From Betaproteobacteria bacterium (GTDB lineage: Bacteria > Pseudomonadota > Gammaproteobacteria > Burkholderiales > Ferrovaceae), in NCBI GenBank assembly GCA_018971415.1, contig JAGXAW010000009.1:1-49470 (forward strand): DNA of 49,470 bases, read 5' to 3'. The position numbers and the translations under genes are program-made. The notes beneath the pieces were generated by a model, which was given only the letters and a program-made list of their open reading frames with translations, did not search any database and had not been told where the DNA came from. How positions within the stretch are numbered: position 1 is the stretch's first letter; each line of letters begins with the position of its first letter. This document shows, piece after piece, positions 9,473 to 20,102 of this stretch.

Positions 9473-9826
9473 TTAAAAATACTCCGAGAATAATAACGAC
9501 AATTCCTACACTGCGTGTTAAGGATAAACTTTCCCCCAGCCATAGCGCTGCGATCAGTGCATTGACCACATAACCTATGGAGAGCATGGGGTAGGCGATG
9601 GACACGGGTACCCGTGAGAGCGCTAAAATCCATACCACCACACTCACTACATAACAGCTTAAGCCTCCTAAAATATGGATTTCGGTTGCTAAGCGCCAAC
9701 CAATAGGCCAAATGTTATTAAGATTAAAGTCAAAGTGACCAATGGCATTTGTCCCTGCCTTGAGTAAAAGCTGAGCGGTGGCATTAAGTAATACCCCCGT
9801 TAAGATAAGTAAAAAAGAAATGGTAT

Positions 9827-9830
<4 letters not shown>
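9459..9830 (-). CDS. arnE: ArnE/ArnF-like small multidrug-resistance-type flippase subunit
   Basis: The 123-residue, four-helix membrane protein belongs to the EamA/SMR group. Helices are about 5-22, 44-65, 75-95 and 102-121, with SIAYPMLSIGYVVNALIAALWLGE typical of the fold. ArnE and ArnF together flip undecaprenyl-P-Ara4N across the inner membrane. Only one subunit gene is present here, so it may act as a homodimer or have a distant partner. Its ATG overlaps the arnT stop (ATGA) and its end overlaps arnB, which ties it to this pathway. Whether it is ArnE or ArnF cannot be told by eye. Confidence 0.75.
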
Positions 9831-12441
<2,611 letters not shown>

Positions 12442-12498
12442 TTATAACATTGGTAACCCAATATATAATGTCTCTATTAATATAACTAACTGAATAAA

Positions 12499-14847
12499 AT
12501 GGCAAAAACAAAGCCTATTCCTGTTGAATCTAATGCCTTGCCGGCAAAGCTCATGAAACTCATTCGTGAAGCATTATGGGGCTTGATTGTTGTCTGCGCT
12601 CTCTACCTTGCACTCATTTTAATTACCTATCACCGCAGTGATCCAGGCTGGTCAGTATTGGCCTCTGGACAAGAGATTGCTAACGCAGGGGGGAGAGTGG
12701 GCGCCTATTTGTCTGATTTGTTGCTTTATCTCTATGGCTTTTCCGCATCTTGGTTTGTTTTTGGGTTACTGTTGATGGCAAGGCGTGCGTATCATTTTAT
12801 GATGGAAGCACGGGAAGTGCAGTTAGGTATTAAAGACAACTACGAGCACAAGCATTGGTTTTGGGCCAGTATGATTGGCTTTGTTTTTGTTCTCTTTGCC
12901 TCCTCCGCCATCGAAGCCATGCGTTTTGCTGGTATGTCCTTTAGTCTTCCTCTTAATCCCACTGGCGCTGGTTCCTGCAGTGGGGCAGGCGGCATCATTG
13001 GCTGTGAAATTGCCGACATGCTGTCAACTGCCCTAGGCATCAGTGGGGCGCTAATGCTGTTACTTCTTCTCTTTGCTGTGGGCTTGTCATTAACGACGGG
13101 CATGTCATGGATTCGTTTGTCGGAATGGCTTGGTACTAAAATTGAAGAATCAGTACTGGGCGCAATTCAGGCCTTAAGAGCATGGCAGGATCGGCGTGTG
13201 GGCCGAAAAGCTGAGGTGGCAAGAGAAGCCACTGTGGTGGAAGCGCGTCGTCAATTAAAAGAACAGGAGCCATTAATTATTGCTCCTCCTGTTATCCAGA
13301 TTCCTCAATCCACTCGGGCGGTCAAGGAAAAACAAGTATCGCTTTTTCAGGATATGCCTGACTCTGATTTGCCTCCCTTATCTTTATTGGATATGGCAGA
13401 AACCTCAGGGGAGATGATTTCTCAAGAGACCCTTGAATTCACCTCTCGCTTGATAGAGCGTAAGTTGGCTGACTTTAATGTGGAAGTTAGGGTTTTGGCC
13501 GCTTACCCTGGACCCGTTATTACGCGCTATGAAATCGAGCCTGCCGTGGGGGTAAAGGGGTCTCAGATTGTGAACTTGATTAAAGATTTAGGCCGGGCCT
13601 TATCGGTGGGCAATATTCGGGTGGTTGAGACGATTCCAGGCAAAAGCTGTATGGGCCTTGAGATTCCTAATCCTAAACGAGAAACGGTCAGGCTCTCAGA
13701 AATTGTGGGGTCACAAGCCTATGGTGATTTACCCTCACCACTGGCTTTAGCCATGGGGAAAGATATTGCAGGGAACCCGGTGGTCGTCGATTTGGCTAGG
13801 ATGCCACACTTGTTGGTGGCAGGAACCACAGGTTCTGGAAAATCCGTGGCTATCAATGCCATGATTTTAAGTCTCTTGTACAAAGCCACCCCCCAGCAGG
13901 TCCGTTTGATTTTAGTGGATCCTAAAATGCTGGAGCTCTCCGTTTATGATGGTATTCCCCATTTACTGGCTCCTGTGGTGGTGGACATGAAAGAGGCTGC
14001 CCATGCGCTGCAGTGGTGTGTGGCTGAAATGGATAAGCGTTATAAACTGATGTCGGCTTTGGGCGTGAGAAATCTTGCGGGATATAACACCAAAATTGAA
14101 GAAGCTGAAAAAGCCGGTGAATCCATTGGCCACCCCTTTTCCTTAACCCCGGATGAACCTGAGCCCTTAACAGCGCTGCCTAATATTGTGGTGGTGATTG
14201 ATGAGTTAGCCGATCTGATGATGGTGGTGGGAAAAAAAGTGGAAGAGTTAATTGCGCGTATTGCACAAAAAGCACGGGCAGCAGGTATTCACTTGGTGGT
14301 GGCTACCCAGCGTCCATCTGTTGATGTGATTACTGGTTTAATTAAAGCCAACATTCCCACCAGGGTTTCCTTTCAAGTATCAAGCCGTGTTGATTCGCGC
14401 ACGATTTTAGATCAAATGGGTGCAGAGTCTCTGCTCGGCCAAGGGGATATGTTGTATTTACCCACGGGAGCGGGTTACCCGCAGCGGGTTCATGGTGCTT
14501 ATGTGGCAGATCATGAAGTGCATCGGGTTGTGGACTTCCTTAAAAAACAAGGTGAGCCTGATTACATTGAGGGACTCTTAAATGGTGAAGCCAATTTAAG
14601 TGATGCAGAGGGCAGTGCTGTTGGTCTATTTGGCGAGAGTTCAGCAGAAAAGGATCCTTTGTATGATCAAGCGGTGGCCATTGTGTTAGAAACAAGACGG
14701 GCTTCAATATCCTTAGTACAAAGACACTTACGGATTGGGTACAACCGCGCCGCAAGGCTCATTGAAGAAATGGAAAAAGCAGGGTTGGTGTCCACCATGG
14801 CCACCAACGGTAATCGTGAAGTATTGGTCCCAGGAAGAGAGCAGTAA
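12499..14847 (+). CDS. ftsK: DNA translocase FtsK
   Basis: FtsK pumps chromosome ends through the closing septum and activates XerCD recombination at dif. The 782-residue protein has an N-terminal membrane domain with about four helices (residues 23-200), a fairly short charged linker, the motor with Walker A GTTGSGKS (about 443-450), the Walker B region [13 protein letters not shown] and [21 protein letters not shown]-terminal winged-helix gamma domain ([25 protein letters not shown]) reads KOPS sites. The stop overlaps the lolA start by one base (TAATG). Confidence 0.96.
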   Translation: MAKTKPIPVESNALPAKLMKLIREALWGLIVVCALYLALILITYHRSDPGWSVLASGQEIANAGGRVGAYLSDLLLYLYGFSASWFVFGLLLMARRAYHFMMEAREVQLGIKDNYEHKHWFWASMIGFVFVLFASSAIEAMRFAGMSFSLPLNPTGAGSCSGAGGIIGCEIADMLSTALGISGALMLLLLLFAVGLSLTTGMSWIRLSEWLGTKIEESVLGAIQALRAWQDRRVGRKAEVAREATVVEARRQLKEQEPLIIAPPVIQIPQSTRAVKEKQVSLFQDMPDSDLPPLSLLDMAETSGEMISQETLEFTSRLIERKLADFNVEVRVLAAYPGPVITRYEIEPAVGVKGSQIVNLIKDLGRALSVGNIRVVETIPGKSCMGLEIPNPKRETVRLSEIVGSQAYGDLPSPLALAMGKDIAGNPVVVDLARMPHLLVAGTTGSGKSVAINAMILSLLYKATPQQVRLILVDPKMLELSVYDGIPHLLAPVVVDMKEAAHALQWCVAEMDKRYKLMSALGVRNLAGYNTKIEEAEKAGESIGHPFSLTPDEPEPLTALPNIVVVIDELADLMMVVGKKVEELIARIAQKARAAGIHLVVATQRPSVDVITGLIKANIPTRVSFQVSSRVDSRTILDQMGAESLLGQGDMLYLPTGAGYPQRVHGAYVADHEVHRVVDFLKKQGEPDYIEGLLNGEANLSDAEGSAVGLFGESSAEKDPLYDQAVAIVLETRRASISLVQRHLRIGYNRAARLIEEMEKAGLVSTMATNGNREVLVPGREQ

Positions 14848-15464
14848 TGAAAAAAAGAGTGATTTTAATGGCCTTACTCGGCCTTGGTTTAGCATCAAGT
14901 GTCTATGCATCTGGTTTGTCGCGGTTGAATGATTTTATTGTTCACACCAAAGAGGGGCGAGCAAGCTTTACGCAAACCAGTATTAATGAAAAGGGACAAG
15001 TTATCGGAAAAGCATCCACGGGTGTTTTTGAGTTCTCTCGCCCGGGCTTATTTCGCTGGGACTATGTACAACCCTACAAGCAAAGTATTATTGGCGATGG
15101 TCAACACCTATGGATATGGGATCCTGATCTTGAGCAGGTCACCAAAAAACCATTGGGTGGCAGTTTAGGGTCAACCCCTGCTGCCTTGTTAGCAGGTGAC
15201 AATACTTTAGAAAAAGGATTTAACTTAACTGAGGCGCCCGTGGATCAGGGGCTTGAGTGGGTAAGCGCCTTACCTAAAACACAAGAGGCGGGTTTTCAGT
15301 CAATAAAAATGGGGTTTGATGACCATTCATTGGTCGTGATGGAGTTGGTGGACAGTTTTAAACACACCGTGATCATTCATTTTGGGACTCTTGATAAATC
15401 CCCGCATTTTAAAGCAGGACATTTTCATTTCACTCCTCCCGCAGGGGCGGATGTGATTCAGTAA
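14847..15464 (+). CDS. lolA: Outer-membrane lipoprotein carrier LolA
   Basis: LolA ferries lipoproteins from LolCDE through the periplasm to LolB. The 205-residue precursor has a signal peptide ([21 protein letters not shown]) followed by LSRLNDFIVHTKEGRASFTQ, then FEFSRPGLFRWDYVQPYKQSIIGDGQHLWIWDPDLEQV, the core of the LolA half-barrel. It is translationally coupled to ftsK, a pairing common in proteobacteria. The tRNA genes follow after about 110 bp. Confidence 0.94.
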   Translation: MKKRVILMALLGLGLASSVYASGLSRLNDFIVHTKEGRASFTQTSINEKGQVIGKASTGVFEFSRPGLFRWDYVQPYKQSIIGDGQHLWIWDPDLEQVTKKPLGGSLGSTPAALLAGDNTLEKGFNLTEAPVDQGLEWVSALPKTQEAGFQSIKMGFDDHSLVVMELVDSFKHTVIIHFGTLDKSPHFKAGHFHFTPPAGADVIQ

Positions 15465-15540
15465 AAAAGACCGCATAGCTTGAAACGCCATATATATGGA
15501 GGTTTTGTGGCTCGATCATATAAAAAAATAGTCGTAAAGA

Positions 15541-15569
15541 TTGATTTTTATTGCGTGACAGACGATAAT
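15541..15569 (+). promoter_or_regulatory. Sigma70-type promoter of the tRNA cluster
   Basis: TTGATT (15541-15546) and GATAAT (15564-15569) are separated by exactly 17 bp. The first base of tRNA-Pro is 8-9 nt after the -10 box, so the transcript would have almost no leader. Confidence 0.6.
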
Positions 15570-15577
15570 AGTTAATT

Positions 15578-15654
15578 CGGGGTGTAGCGTAGCCTGGTAG
15601 CGCGCCTGGTTTGGGACCAGGATGTCGGGAGTTCGAATCTCTCCACCCCGACCA
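15578..15654 (+). tRNA. tRNA-Pro (anticodon TGG)
   Basis: The 77-nt cloverleaf has acceptor arms CGGGGTG and CACCCCG, a D arm with CCTGGTAG, an anticodon arm CCTGG-TTTGGGA-CCAGG reading TGG, a T arm GTTCGAATC and an encoded ACCA end. It is the first of three closely spaced tRNA genes behind a good promoter. Confidence 0.97.
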
Positions 15655-15678
15655 ATTTCTTTTTTGTAAGCCTGATGG

Positions 15679-15755
15679 GTGCCCGTAGCTCAATCGGATA
15701 GAGCACCAGCCTTCTAAGCTGGGGGTTACAGGTTCGATTCCTGTCGGGCACGCCA
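15679..15755 (+). tRNA. tRNA-Arg (anticodon TCT)
   Basis: The 77-nt cloverleaf has acceptor arms GTGCCCG and CGGGCAC, anticodon arm CCAGC-CTTCTAA-GCTGG reading TCT, T loop GTTCGATTC and encoded GCCA. It lies 24 nt after tRNA-Pro in the same transcript. Confidence 0.97.
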
Positions 15756-15766
15756 ATGTTTCTCTG

Positions 15767-15842
15767 GTGGCTGTAGCTCAGTTGGTAGAGTCCCGGATTG
15801 TGATTCCGGTTGTCGTGGGTTCGAGTCCCATCAGCCACCCCA
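15767..15842 (+). tRNA. tRNA-His (anticodon GTG)
   Basis: The 76-nt body has acceptor arms GTGGCTG and CAGCCAC, anticodon arm CCGGA-TTGTGAT-TCCGG reading GTG, T loop GTTCGAGTC and encoded CCA. A G precedes position 1 at 15766, as needed for the extra 5' G of tRNA-His. Accessory DNA with toxin-antitoxin remnants begins directly after it. Confidence 0.96.
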
Positions 15843-15861
15843 TCTATGTTGTCAGTTATTC

Positions 15862-15978
15862 GGCTGTACCCAATGGCTGTAGGCTGTACCCAATTAACGG
15901 GGGATGGGTATTCATTAAACTCTATTAAATATTCCATTCCAACCGCAGTGCGTTAGTACTCTTAGTGGCTGTACCCAA
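15862..15978. repeat. Three copies of a 12-nt direct repeat
   Basis: GGCTGTACCCAA occurs at 15862-15873, 15882-15893 and 15967-15978. The third copy is inside the 3' end of the broken toxin gene, where its complement encodes part of FLGTA. A partial copy (TGGCTGTAG, also the start of tRNA-His) lies between the first two. It may be debris from slippage or recombination, or relics of an integration site. Confidence 0.6.
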
Positions 15979-16286
15979 GAATACAGCTAAACAACGTTCA
16001 ATCTCAATCAGTATATCCGAATCGATGTGACCGAATACTGGTCCTAGTTTATCGCGTTTATCGTCATGACTTTGTCCGCCATCACCTGAGAGAGTTTCTG
16101 TAAACCGTTTTCTGCGCTCGGCTGAACAGTGATACTCAGTAATGGCGCGGCTATAAGCCTATTAGTTATAGGTAGAATCGTTACTATTACGTGCTCGCTG
16201 GATTGGTTGGCTTAAATCACCAGCGCTGGACGCGGCTTGCCGAAATCAACTAGTACAGCGGTAGTGACAAGATTACCTTGTATCAT
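15925..16286 (-). pseudogene. Broken PemK/MazF-type endoribonuclease toxin
   Basis: The minus strand from an ATG at 16286, which overlaps the antitoxin stop as ATGA, reads MIQGNLVTTAVLVDFGKPRPALVI and then TAA at 16214-16212. It goes on in the same frame with EHVIVTILPITNRLIAAPLL, SITVQPSAENGLQKLSQVMA and DKVMT. Near 16060 one base is missing; the frame resumes as KRDKLGPVFGHIDSDILIEI and ERCLAVFLGTATKS, stopping at 15925. These are the family's usual blocks (GDFGKPRPALVI, VTVLPVT, QPSAENGLQ, GRID, RCLAVFLG). Intact members cut mRNA. One nonsense and one frameshift make this copy inactive, while the partner antitoxin stays open. Confidence 0.9.
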
Positions 16287-16507
16287 TCTGCCCAGCCATT
16301 TACGTCTGTTTTGGCTTTATCTATGAATTCCTGAAGATCTGTATCAGCCATATCTGATTCGGCTATAAGACAGGTTTGTCGGCGACATTCCTCTGTAAAA
16401 CCTGGTCTGCGGGTATTTGGTACCCAGATTTGTACCGGCCGAAGTCCTGCGGAGCGCAATGAGTTGCGGTGCTTTTGAACTCGTGAATTAAGGTTTGTGG
16501 TTCCCAT
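16283..16507 (-). CDS. MazE-family (DUF3018-type) antitoxin, intact
   Basis: The 74-residue protein reads MGTTNLNSRVQKHRNSLRSA then GLRPVQIWVPNTRRPGF and ends with ADTDLQEFIDKAKTDVNGWAE, the complete pattern of the short antitoxins found upstream of PemK/MazF toxins. I start at MGTT because GGAGG lies 6 nt upstream; the longer start (MEVL) would place that site inside the gene. The N-terminal basic part probably binds DNA and the acidic end the toxin. It normally neutralises the toxin encoded directly after it, which is broken here, so it persists without its partner. A paired palindrome lies just upstream. Confidence 0.85.
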   Translation of the reverse strand: MGTTNLNSRVQKHRNSLRSAGLRPVQIWVPNTRRPGFTEECRRQTCLIAESDMADTDLQEFIDKAKTDVNGWAE

Positions 16508-16527
16508 GAGAACCTCCAATTAATTAA

Positions 16528-16569
16528 GTTACATGTAACACGGCATACCACTATCTTGTTATATGCAAC
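16528..16569. promoter_or_regulatory. Paired palindromic operator upstream of the MazE-type antitoxin
   Basis: GTTACATGTAAC (16528-16539, a perfect 12-bp palindrome) and GTTATATGCAAC (16558-16569, 10 of 12 matching) are 30 bp apart, close to three helical turns, on the same DNA face. They lie 20-60 bp upstream of the antitoxin ATG, where a self-repressing antitoxin would bind. Function is inferred from position and symmetry only. Confidence 0.55.
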
Positions 16570-16607
16570 TTCAGTCAAAGTATATGAGCACCTTTATCGT
16601 TTGTATT

Positions 16608-16637
16608 TTGTCAGAATTAAATATAAACTTCTGACAA
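16608..16637. promoter_or_regulatory. Inverted repeat overlapping the start codon of the AbiEi-type antitoxin
   Basis: TTGTCAGAA (16608-16616) and TTCTGACAA (16629-16637) are perfect 9-bp inverted arms with a 12-bp AT-rich spacer (TTAAATATAAAC) that could hold a -10 box. The last base is the A of the ATG. AbiEi-type antitoxins are known to repress their own promoters through inverted repeats, so this is a good operator candidate. Confidence 0.55.
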
Positions 16638-17233
16638 TGAGCTATCTTGCTGAAACTATCTTATCTACTGCGCAAGCTCTGCCTGAGGGCGGCTTGCTGT
16701 CGGCCAAAGAGTTCCTGCATTTAGCCTCTAGAGCAGCGGTGGATCAGACTCTCACCCGCTTGGCCCGCGAAGGCAAGTTGATACGCGTTGTACGCGGCGC
16801 TTACGCTTCACCTGTAGTCAGCCGCTTTGGTGCACGCTCCCCCTCAACCGTAGCAGTGGTCAAGGCGATTGAGTCGGCCTGCGGTGAGGTGATCGTTGCC
16901 AACGGAGCCGCCGAAGCCAATGCGCTCGGGTTGACCACTCAGGTGCCCACACGCGAGATATTCCTGACTTCGGGGCGCTCACGCAAATTGCAGCTCGGTA
17001 ATCGAACCGTTGAACTCAAGCATGGCAATCGATGGCAACTCGTTCTGGGAGCGCGTCCGGCCGGCATGGCGATCCGTGCCATTTCCTGGCTGGGGCCTGA
17101 GCAAGCATCTTCAGCACTCAAGTTTCTTTACGCCAAACTGTCACCAGCGGAGTGGGCTGCTATGCGCTCTGTACGAGCCGTTATGCCCAGTTGGATGGCA
17201 CGTGCGGTAAGCGAGGTTAGCGAACATGCTTGA
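16637..17233 (+). CDS. AbiEi-type antitoxin / DUF6088 family transcriptional regulator, intact
   Basis: The 198-residue protein begins MSYLAETILSTAQALPEGG with a winged-helix part (LLSAKEFLHLASRAAVDQTL, then LTRLAREGKLIRVVRGAYASP) and continues with the antitoxin domain (ESACGEVIVANGAAEANAL, TREIFLTSGRSRKLQLGNRT). I start at 16637 rather than the upstream in-frame codon because homology begins here and the operator-like repeat ends here. In the AbiE family this protein represses the operon and counteracts the AbiEii nucleotidyltransferase toxin encoded immediately after. The stop overlaps the remnant toxin start (ATGCTTGA). The gene looks clearly richer in GC than its surroundings, which suggests transfer. 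Confidence 0.82.
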   Translation: MSYLAETILSTAQALPEGGLLSAKEFLHLASRAAVDQTLTRLAREGKLIRVVRGAYASPVVSRFGARSPSTVAVVKAIESACGEVIVANGAAEANALGLTTQVPTREIFLTSGRSRKLQLGNRTVELKHGNRWQLVLGARPAGMAIRAISWLGPEQASSALKFLYAKLSPAEWAAMRSVRAVMPSWMARAVSEVSEHA

Positions 17234-17352
17234 ATCATGGTTTGAGCTCAGTTCTATAGCTGGCGAGGCAGGTGGCGGAACACAAGTCCATGTTCTTTTC
17301 CGAAAAGGATAACAACAGCGACAAGGTCAATTTACACGAAAAATCTTGTCAT
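17226..17352 (+). pseudogene. Deleted AbiEii-type nucleotidyltransferase toxin
   Basis: An ATG overlapping the antitoxin stop opens MLESWFELSSIAGEAGGGTQ and ends at TAA 17310-17312. MLxxWFEL is the usual start of AbiEii toxins. From 17272, one frame over, the DNA reads VAEHKSMFFSEKDNNSDKVN, the pattern near the C-terminus of the same family (VAxHKSMFFxEKD). The nucleotidyltransferase core between them is missing, so a large internal deletion fused the two ends out of frame. Family assignment of both ends is from memory. Confidence 0.8.
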
Positions 17353-17520
17353 TCAGGGCGGGGAGGATGTCAACCAGGATATCGGCCATGATTTTCGGCG
17401 CCAGTATGGTGAGTGGTAACTCATCCGGCTCACGAACGCCTAAGCTATGCCCTCACGCTTGGTAAGATAGGTAAAGCTCTCTACCTCACCAAATCCATTT
17501 TAGGTTTATGATAAATCATC
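17353..17520. other. No gene recognised; probable remnant DNA
   Basis: Between the toxin remnant and the P-type ATPase there is no convincing reading frame. A short plus-strand frame ending at QDIGHDFRRQYGEW looks protein-like, but I cannot assign it. I found no copy of the tRNA-His 3' end that would mark the far boundary of an integrated element. Confidence 0.4.
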
Positions 17521-20019
17521 ATGACCTTTCATAATCTGCAGGGACTCACCCTTGATGAGGTACTCACACGTCAACGCAGTGAGGGTGCCAATGAGCTCAA
17601 TTTCAGCGAAGAGCGACATTTTCTTGTTATTGCTAAAGATATTTTAAAAGATCCCATGTTCTTGTTATTGCTTGGCGCTGGATTGATTTATTTTGTCTTA
17701 GGAGATAAACAAGAAGCCACCGCTTTAATGGGTTTTGTGGTGATTATCGTTGGCGTGACCATTATCCAAGAGAGGCGAACAGAGAAAGCTTTACTTGCCT
17801 TAAGAGATTTAGCGAGTCCAAGAGCTCTTGTTATACGTGAGGGCAACGCTCAACGTATTGCTGGGCGTGAAGTGGTAGTTGATGATGTGGTGGTTCTCTC
17901 TGAGGGAGATAGAATTCCTGCTGATGGTCAAATTATAGAAGCCCATGACCTGTTCGTAGACGAATCCATGTTAACTGGTGAATCGACACCTGTAAGTAAG
18001 TTTAAAGAACAAATCGTTTATGCAGGGACGCTGGTTGTTAAAGGAAAAGCCTTAATCACTGTGACGCATATTGGTCTTCATACAGAGCTTGGTCGTATTA
18101 GTCATTCCTTAAGTGAAATCAAAGAAGAGCCATCCCCCATCCAAAAGGAAGTGAGCCAAATGACACAACGCTTAGCGCTCATGGCGGGAGTGTTGTGTAT
18201 GTTATTGACCTTATCTTATTGGATTATTATCGGTGGCTGGTTAAAGGGACTATTAGCGGGGATTACCCTAGCCATGGCTATTCTTCCACAGGAGTTTCCT
18301 GTGATATTAATTATTTTTTTAACACTGGGAGCAAGACGTATTGCCAAAGAGCGGGTATTAACAAGACGGTTAAACACCATCGAAACCCTTGGCGAGACCA
18401 CGGTGTTATGTGTGGATAAAACGGGGACATTAACCAAAAATCAAATGGTTTTATCCGGTCTTTGTGTGGGTACTGAACTCTATCATGTGCAACAACACAC
18501 TACAGAAACACTGCCTGAAACTTACCATGCGCTGTTAGAGTACGCAGTGCTCGCCAGCGATGTCCATTCACGAGAACCTATGGAGCTCTCCTTTCAACAA
18601 TTTATGAGTCAGCATCTTGGGGAAACCGAACATATTCATACTGATGGATTACTGCTCCACGAATATTCCCTTACACCAGATTTATTGGCCATGACACGTC
18701 TTTGGGACTTGTCAGTAAAGGGTAATCACACGGTTGCGGCTAAGGGAGCACCGGAAGCCATTATTGATTTGTGTCACCTGAACCAACAGGATGCGCAATC
18801 CATTATGCATGCTGTATCTGCCATGGCTGAATTGGGTTGGCGAGTTCTGGGGGTGGCTAAAGCAGAGCAAAAAATAGACCAACAGATTCCCCATCATCAG
18901 CATGATTTTGATTTTACTTGGCTGGGTTTGGTGGGATTTGAAGATCCATTAAGAGAAGGAGTAAGTCAGGCGATTACTCAATGCCATAGAGCAGGTATTC
19001 GGGTGGTGATGATCACGGGGGATCACCCACACACTGCAGCAACACTTGCCCATCAGGCAGGGATTCACCCTACCACGACGCTAACTGGCAAAGAGTTAGA
19101 GCAACTGAGCACAGCTACTTTCACAGAGCGGGTGAGATCAATAAATATATTTGCCCGTGTTTCTCCTCAACAAAAATTAAAAATTGTTGACGCTTTAAAA
19201 GCGCAAGGTGAGGTGGTGGCCATGACCGGTGATGGGGTGAATGACGCGCCTGCATTAAAATCGGCCCATATTGGCATTGCCATGGGCAAAAGGGGCACAG
19301 ATGTTGCTCGCGAATCCGCTTCTCTGGTGTTGCTGGAAGATGACTTTAACGCCATTGTCTCTGCCATCAAGCAGGGGCGAGAAATATTTTTTAATCTGCG
19401 TCAAGCACTTCTTTATATACTTTCTGTACATATCCCAGTGATTGGCTTATCTGTTCTTCCAGTATTTTTTAAGCTACCGAGTATCTTGATGCCCATGCAT
19501 ATTGCATTTCTTGAGTTACTGATTGGTCCTTTGAGTTCTATGGTTTTTGAGGCACATACGGAAGGCGAGAAAATCATGATTCAACCACCAAGGCCTGCCA
19601 CAGAAAAACTGCTGTCAAAGCATCACCTGTTCACGAGTGTGATTTCGGGGATGGTTATAACACTGATTATATTTTTGTTATTTGTCGCTTTGTTAGAGTA
19701 CGGTATCACTGACCGTGAAGCGCGTACCGTAACCTTTTTTCTATTGGTACTTAGTAATCTTGCTTATTTATTGGCTACAGAAAAAGAGCGATGCTTGCAC
19801 TTTTCAAAGAGCCAATTGTTGTGGTCAGTGGTACTTTCCACCCTTGCTATAGTCCTACTATTGATCTGTGTTCCTGATTTGTCTCAGCTCTTTTTGTTTT
19901 CTCGATTGTCCTCACTCTCTCAATTGGTGGTGGGTTTAATGGGCTTGTTATTGTGTGTTTACTATTGGCAAATTAATAAGATAAATGTGAAGTGGCTCAA
20001 CCATACAAAGCAAAAATAA
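17521..20019 (+). CDS. P-type cation-transporting ATPase (P2-like, PEEFP-type subgroup)
   Basis: The 832-residue pump has the full P-type order: N-terminal cation-ATPase domain, two helices, actuator with MLTGES (about residue 152), M3-M4 with ILPQEFPVILIIF (about 254-266), phosphorylation site DKTGTLT (Asp near 299), nucleotide domain with KGAPEAI, hinge MTGDGVNDAPALK (about 567) and a C-terminal helix set. No N-terminal heavy-metal CxxC motif or CPC motif is present, so it is not a copper, zinc or cadmium P1B pump. Related bacterial pumps usually have PEEFP in M4 and LIIDP in M6; here these read PQEFP and LLIGP. The transported ion is unknown; Ca2+, Mg2+ or H+ are options. No clear ribosome site precedes the ATG. 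Confidence 0.85.
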   Translation: MTFHNLQGLTLDEVLTRQRSEGANELNFSEERHFLVIAKDILKDPMFLLLLGAGLIYFVLGDKQEATALMGFVVIIVGVTIIQERRTEKALLALRDLASPRALVIREGNAQRIAGREVVVDDVVVLSEGDRIPADGQIIEAHDLFVDESMLTGESTPVSKFKEQIVYAGTLVVKGKALITVTHIGLHTELGRISHSLSEIKEEPSPIQKEVSQMTQRLALMAGVLCMLLTLSYWIIIGGWLKGLLAGITLAMAILPQEFPVILIIFLTLGARRIAKERVLTRRLNTIETLGETTVLCVDKTGTLTKNQMVLSGLCVGTELYHVQQHTTETLPETYHALLEYAVLASDVHSREPMELSFQQFMSQHLGETEHIHTDGLLLHEYSLTPDLLAMTRLWDLSVKGNHTVAAKGAPEAIIDLCHLNQQDAQSIMHAVSAMAELGWRVLGVAKAEQKIDQQIPHHQHDFDFTWLGLVGFEDPLREGVSQAITQCHRAGIRVVMITGDHPHTAATLAHQAGIHPTTTLTGKELEQLSTATFTERVRSINIFARVSPQQKLKIVDALKAQGEVVAMTGDGVNDAPALKSAHIGIAMGKRGTDVARESASLVLLEDDFNAIVSAIKQGREIFFNLRQALLYILSVHIPVIGLSVLPVFFKLPSILMPMHIAFLELLIGPLSSMVFEAHTEGEKIMIQPPRPATEKLLSKHHLFTSVISGMVITLIIFLLFVALLEYGITDREARTVTFFLLVLSNLAYLLATEKERCLHFSKSQLLWSVVLSTLAIVLLLICVPDLSQLFLFSRLSSLSQLVVGLMGLLLCVYYWQINKINVKWLNHTKQK

Positions 20020-20102
20020 GGTTGTAATATTTTAGGGTTCCTTGCGACTAAAGAGAGTCAATAAGACAATTTTCTTAAAATCACTAAAAAAAGGAATCAA
20101 AG

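Noticed and set aside
15430-15937. Overlapping minus-strand frames across the three tRNAs
   Set aside because: They read through tRNA genes antisense; such frames produce the well-known spurious GIEPVTP-type proteins found in databases.
16556-16636. Extended N-terminus for the AbiEi-type antitoxin
   Set aside because: The added residues lack homology and would place the operator-like repeat and promoter inside the gene.
15843-17520. Complete integrative element with attachment sites
   Set aside because: No integrase and no duplicate of the tRNA-His 3' end could be found, so only remnant status is claimed.
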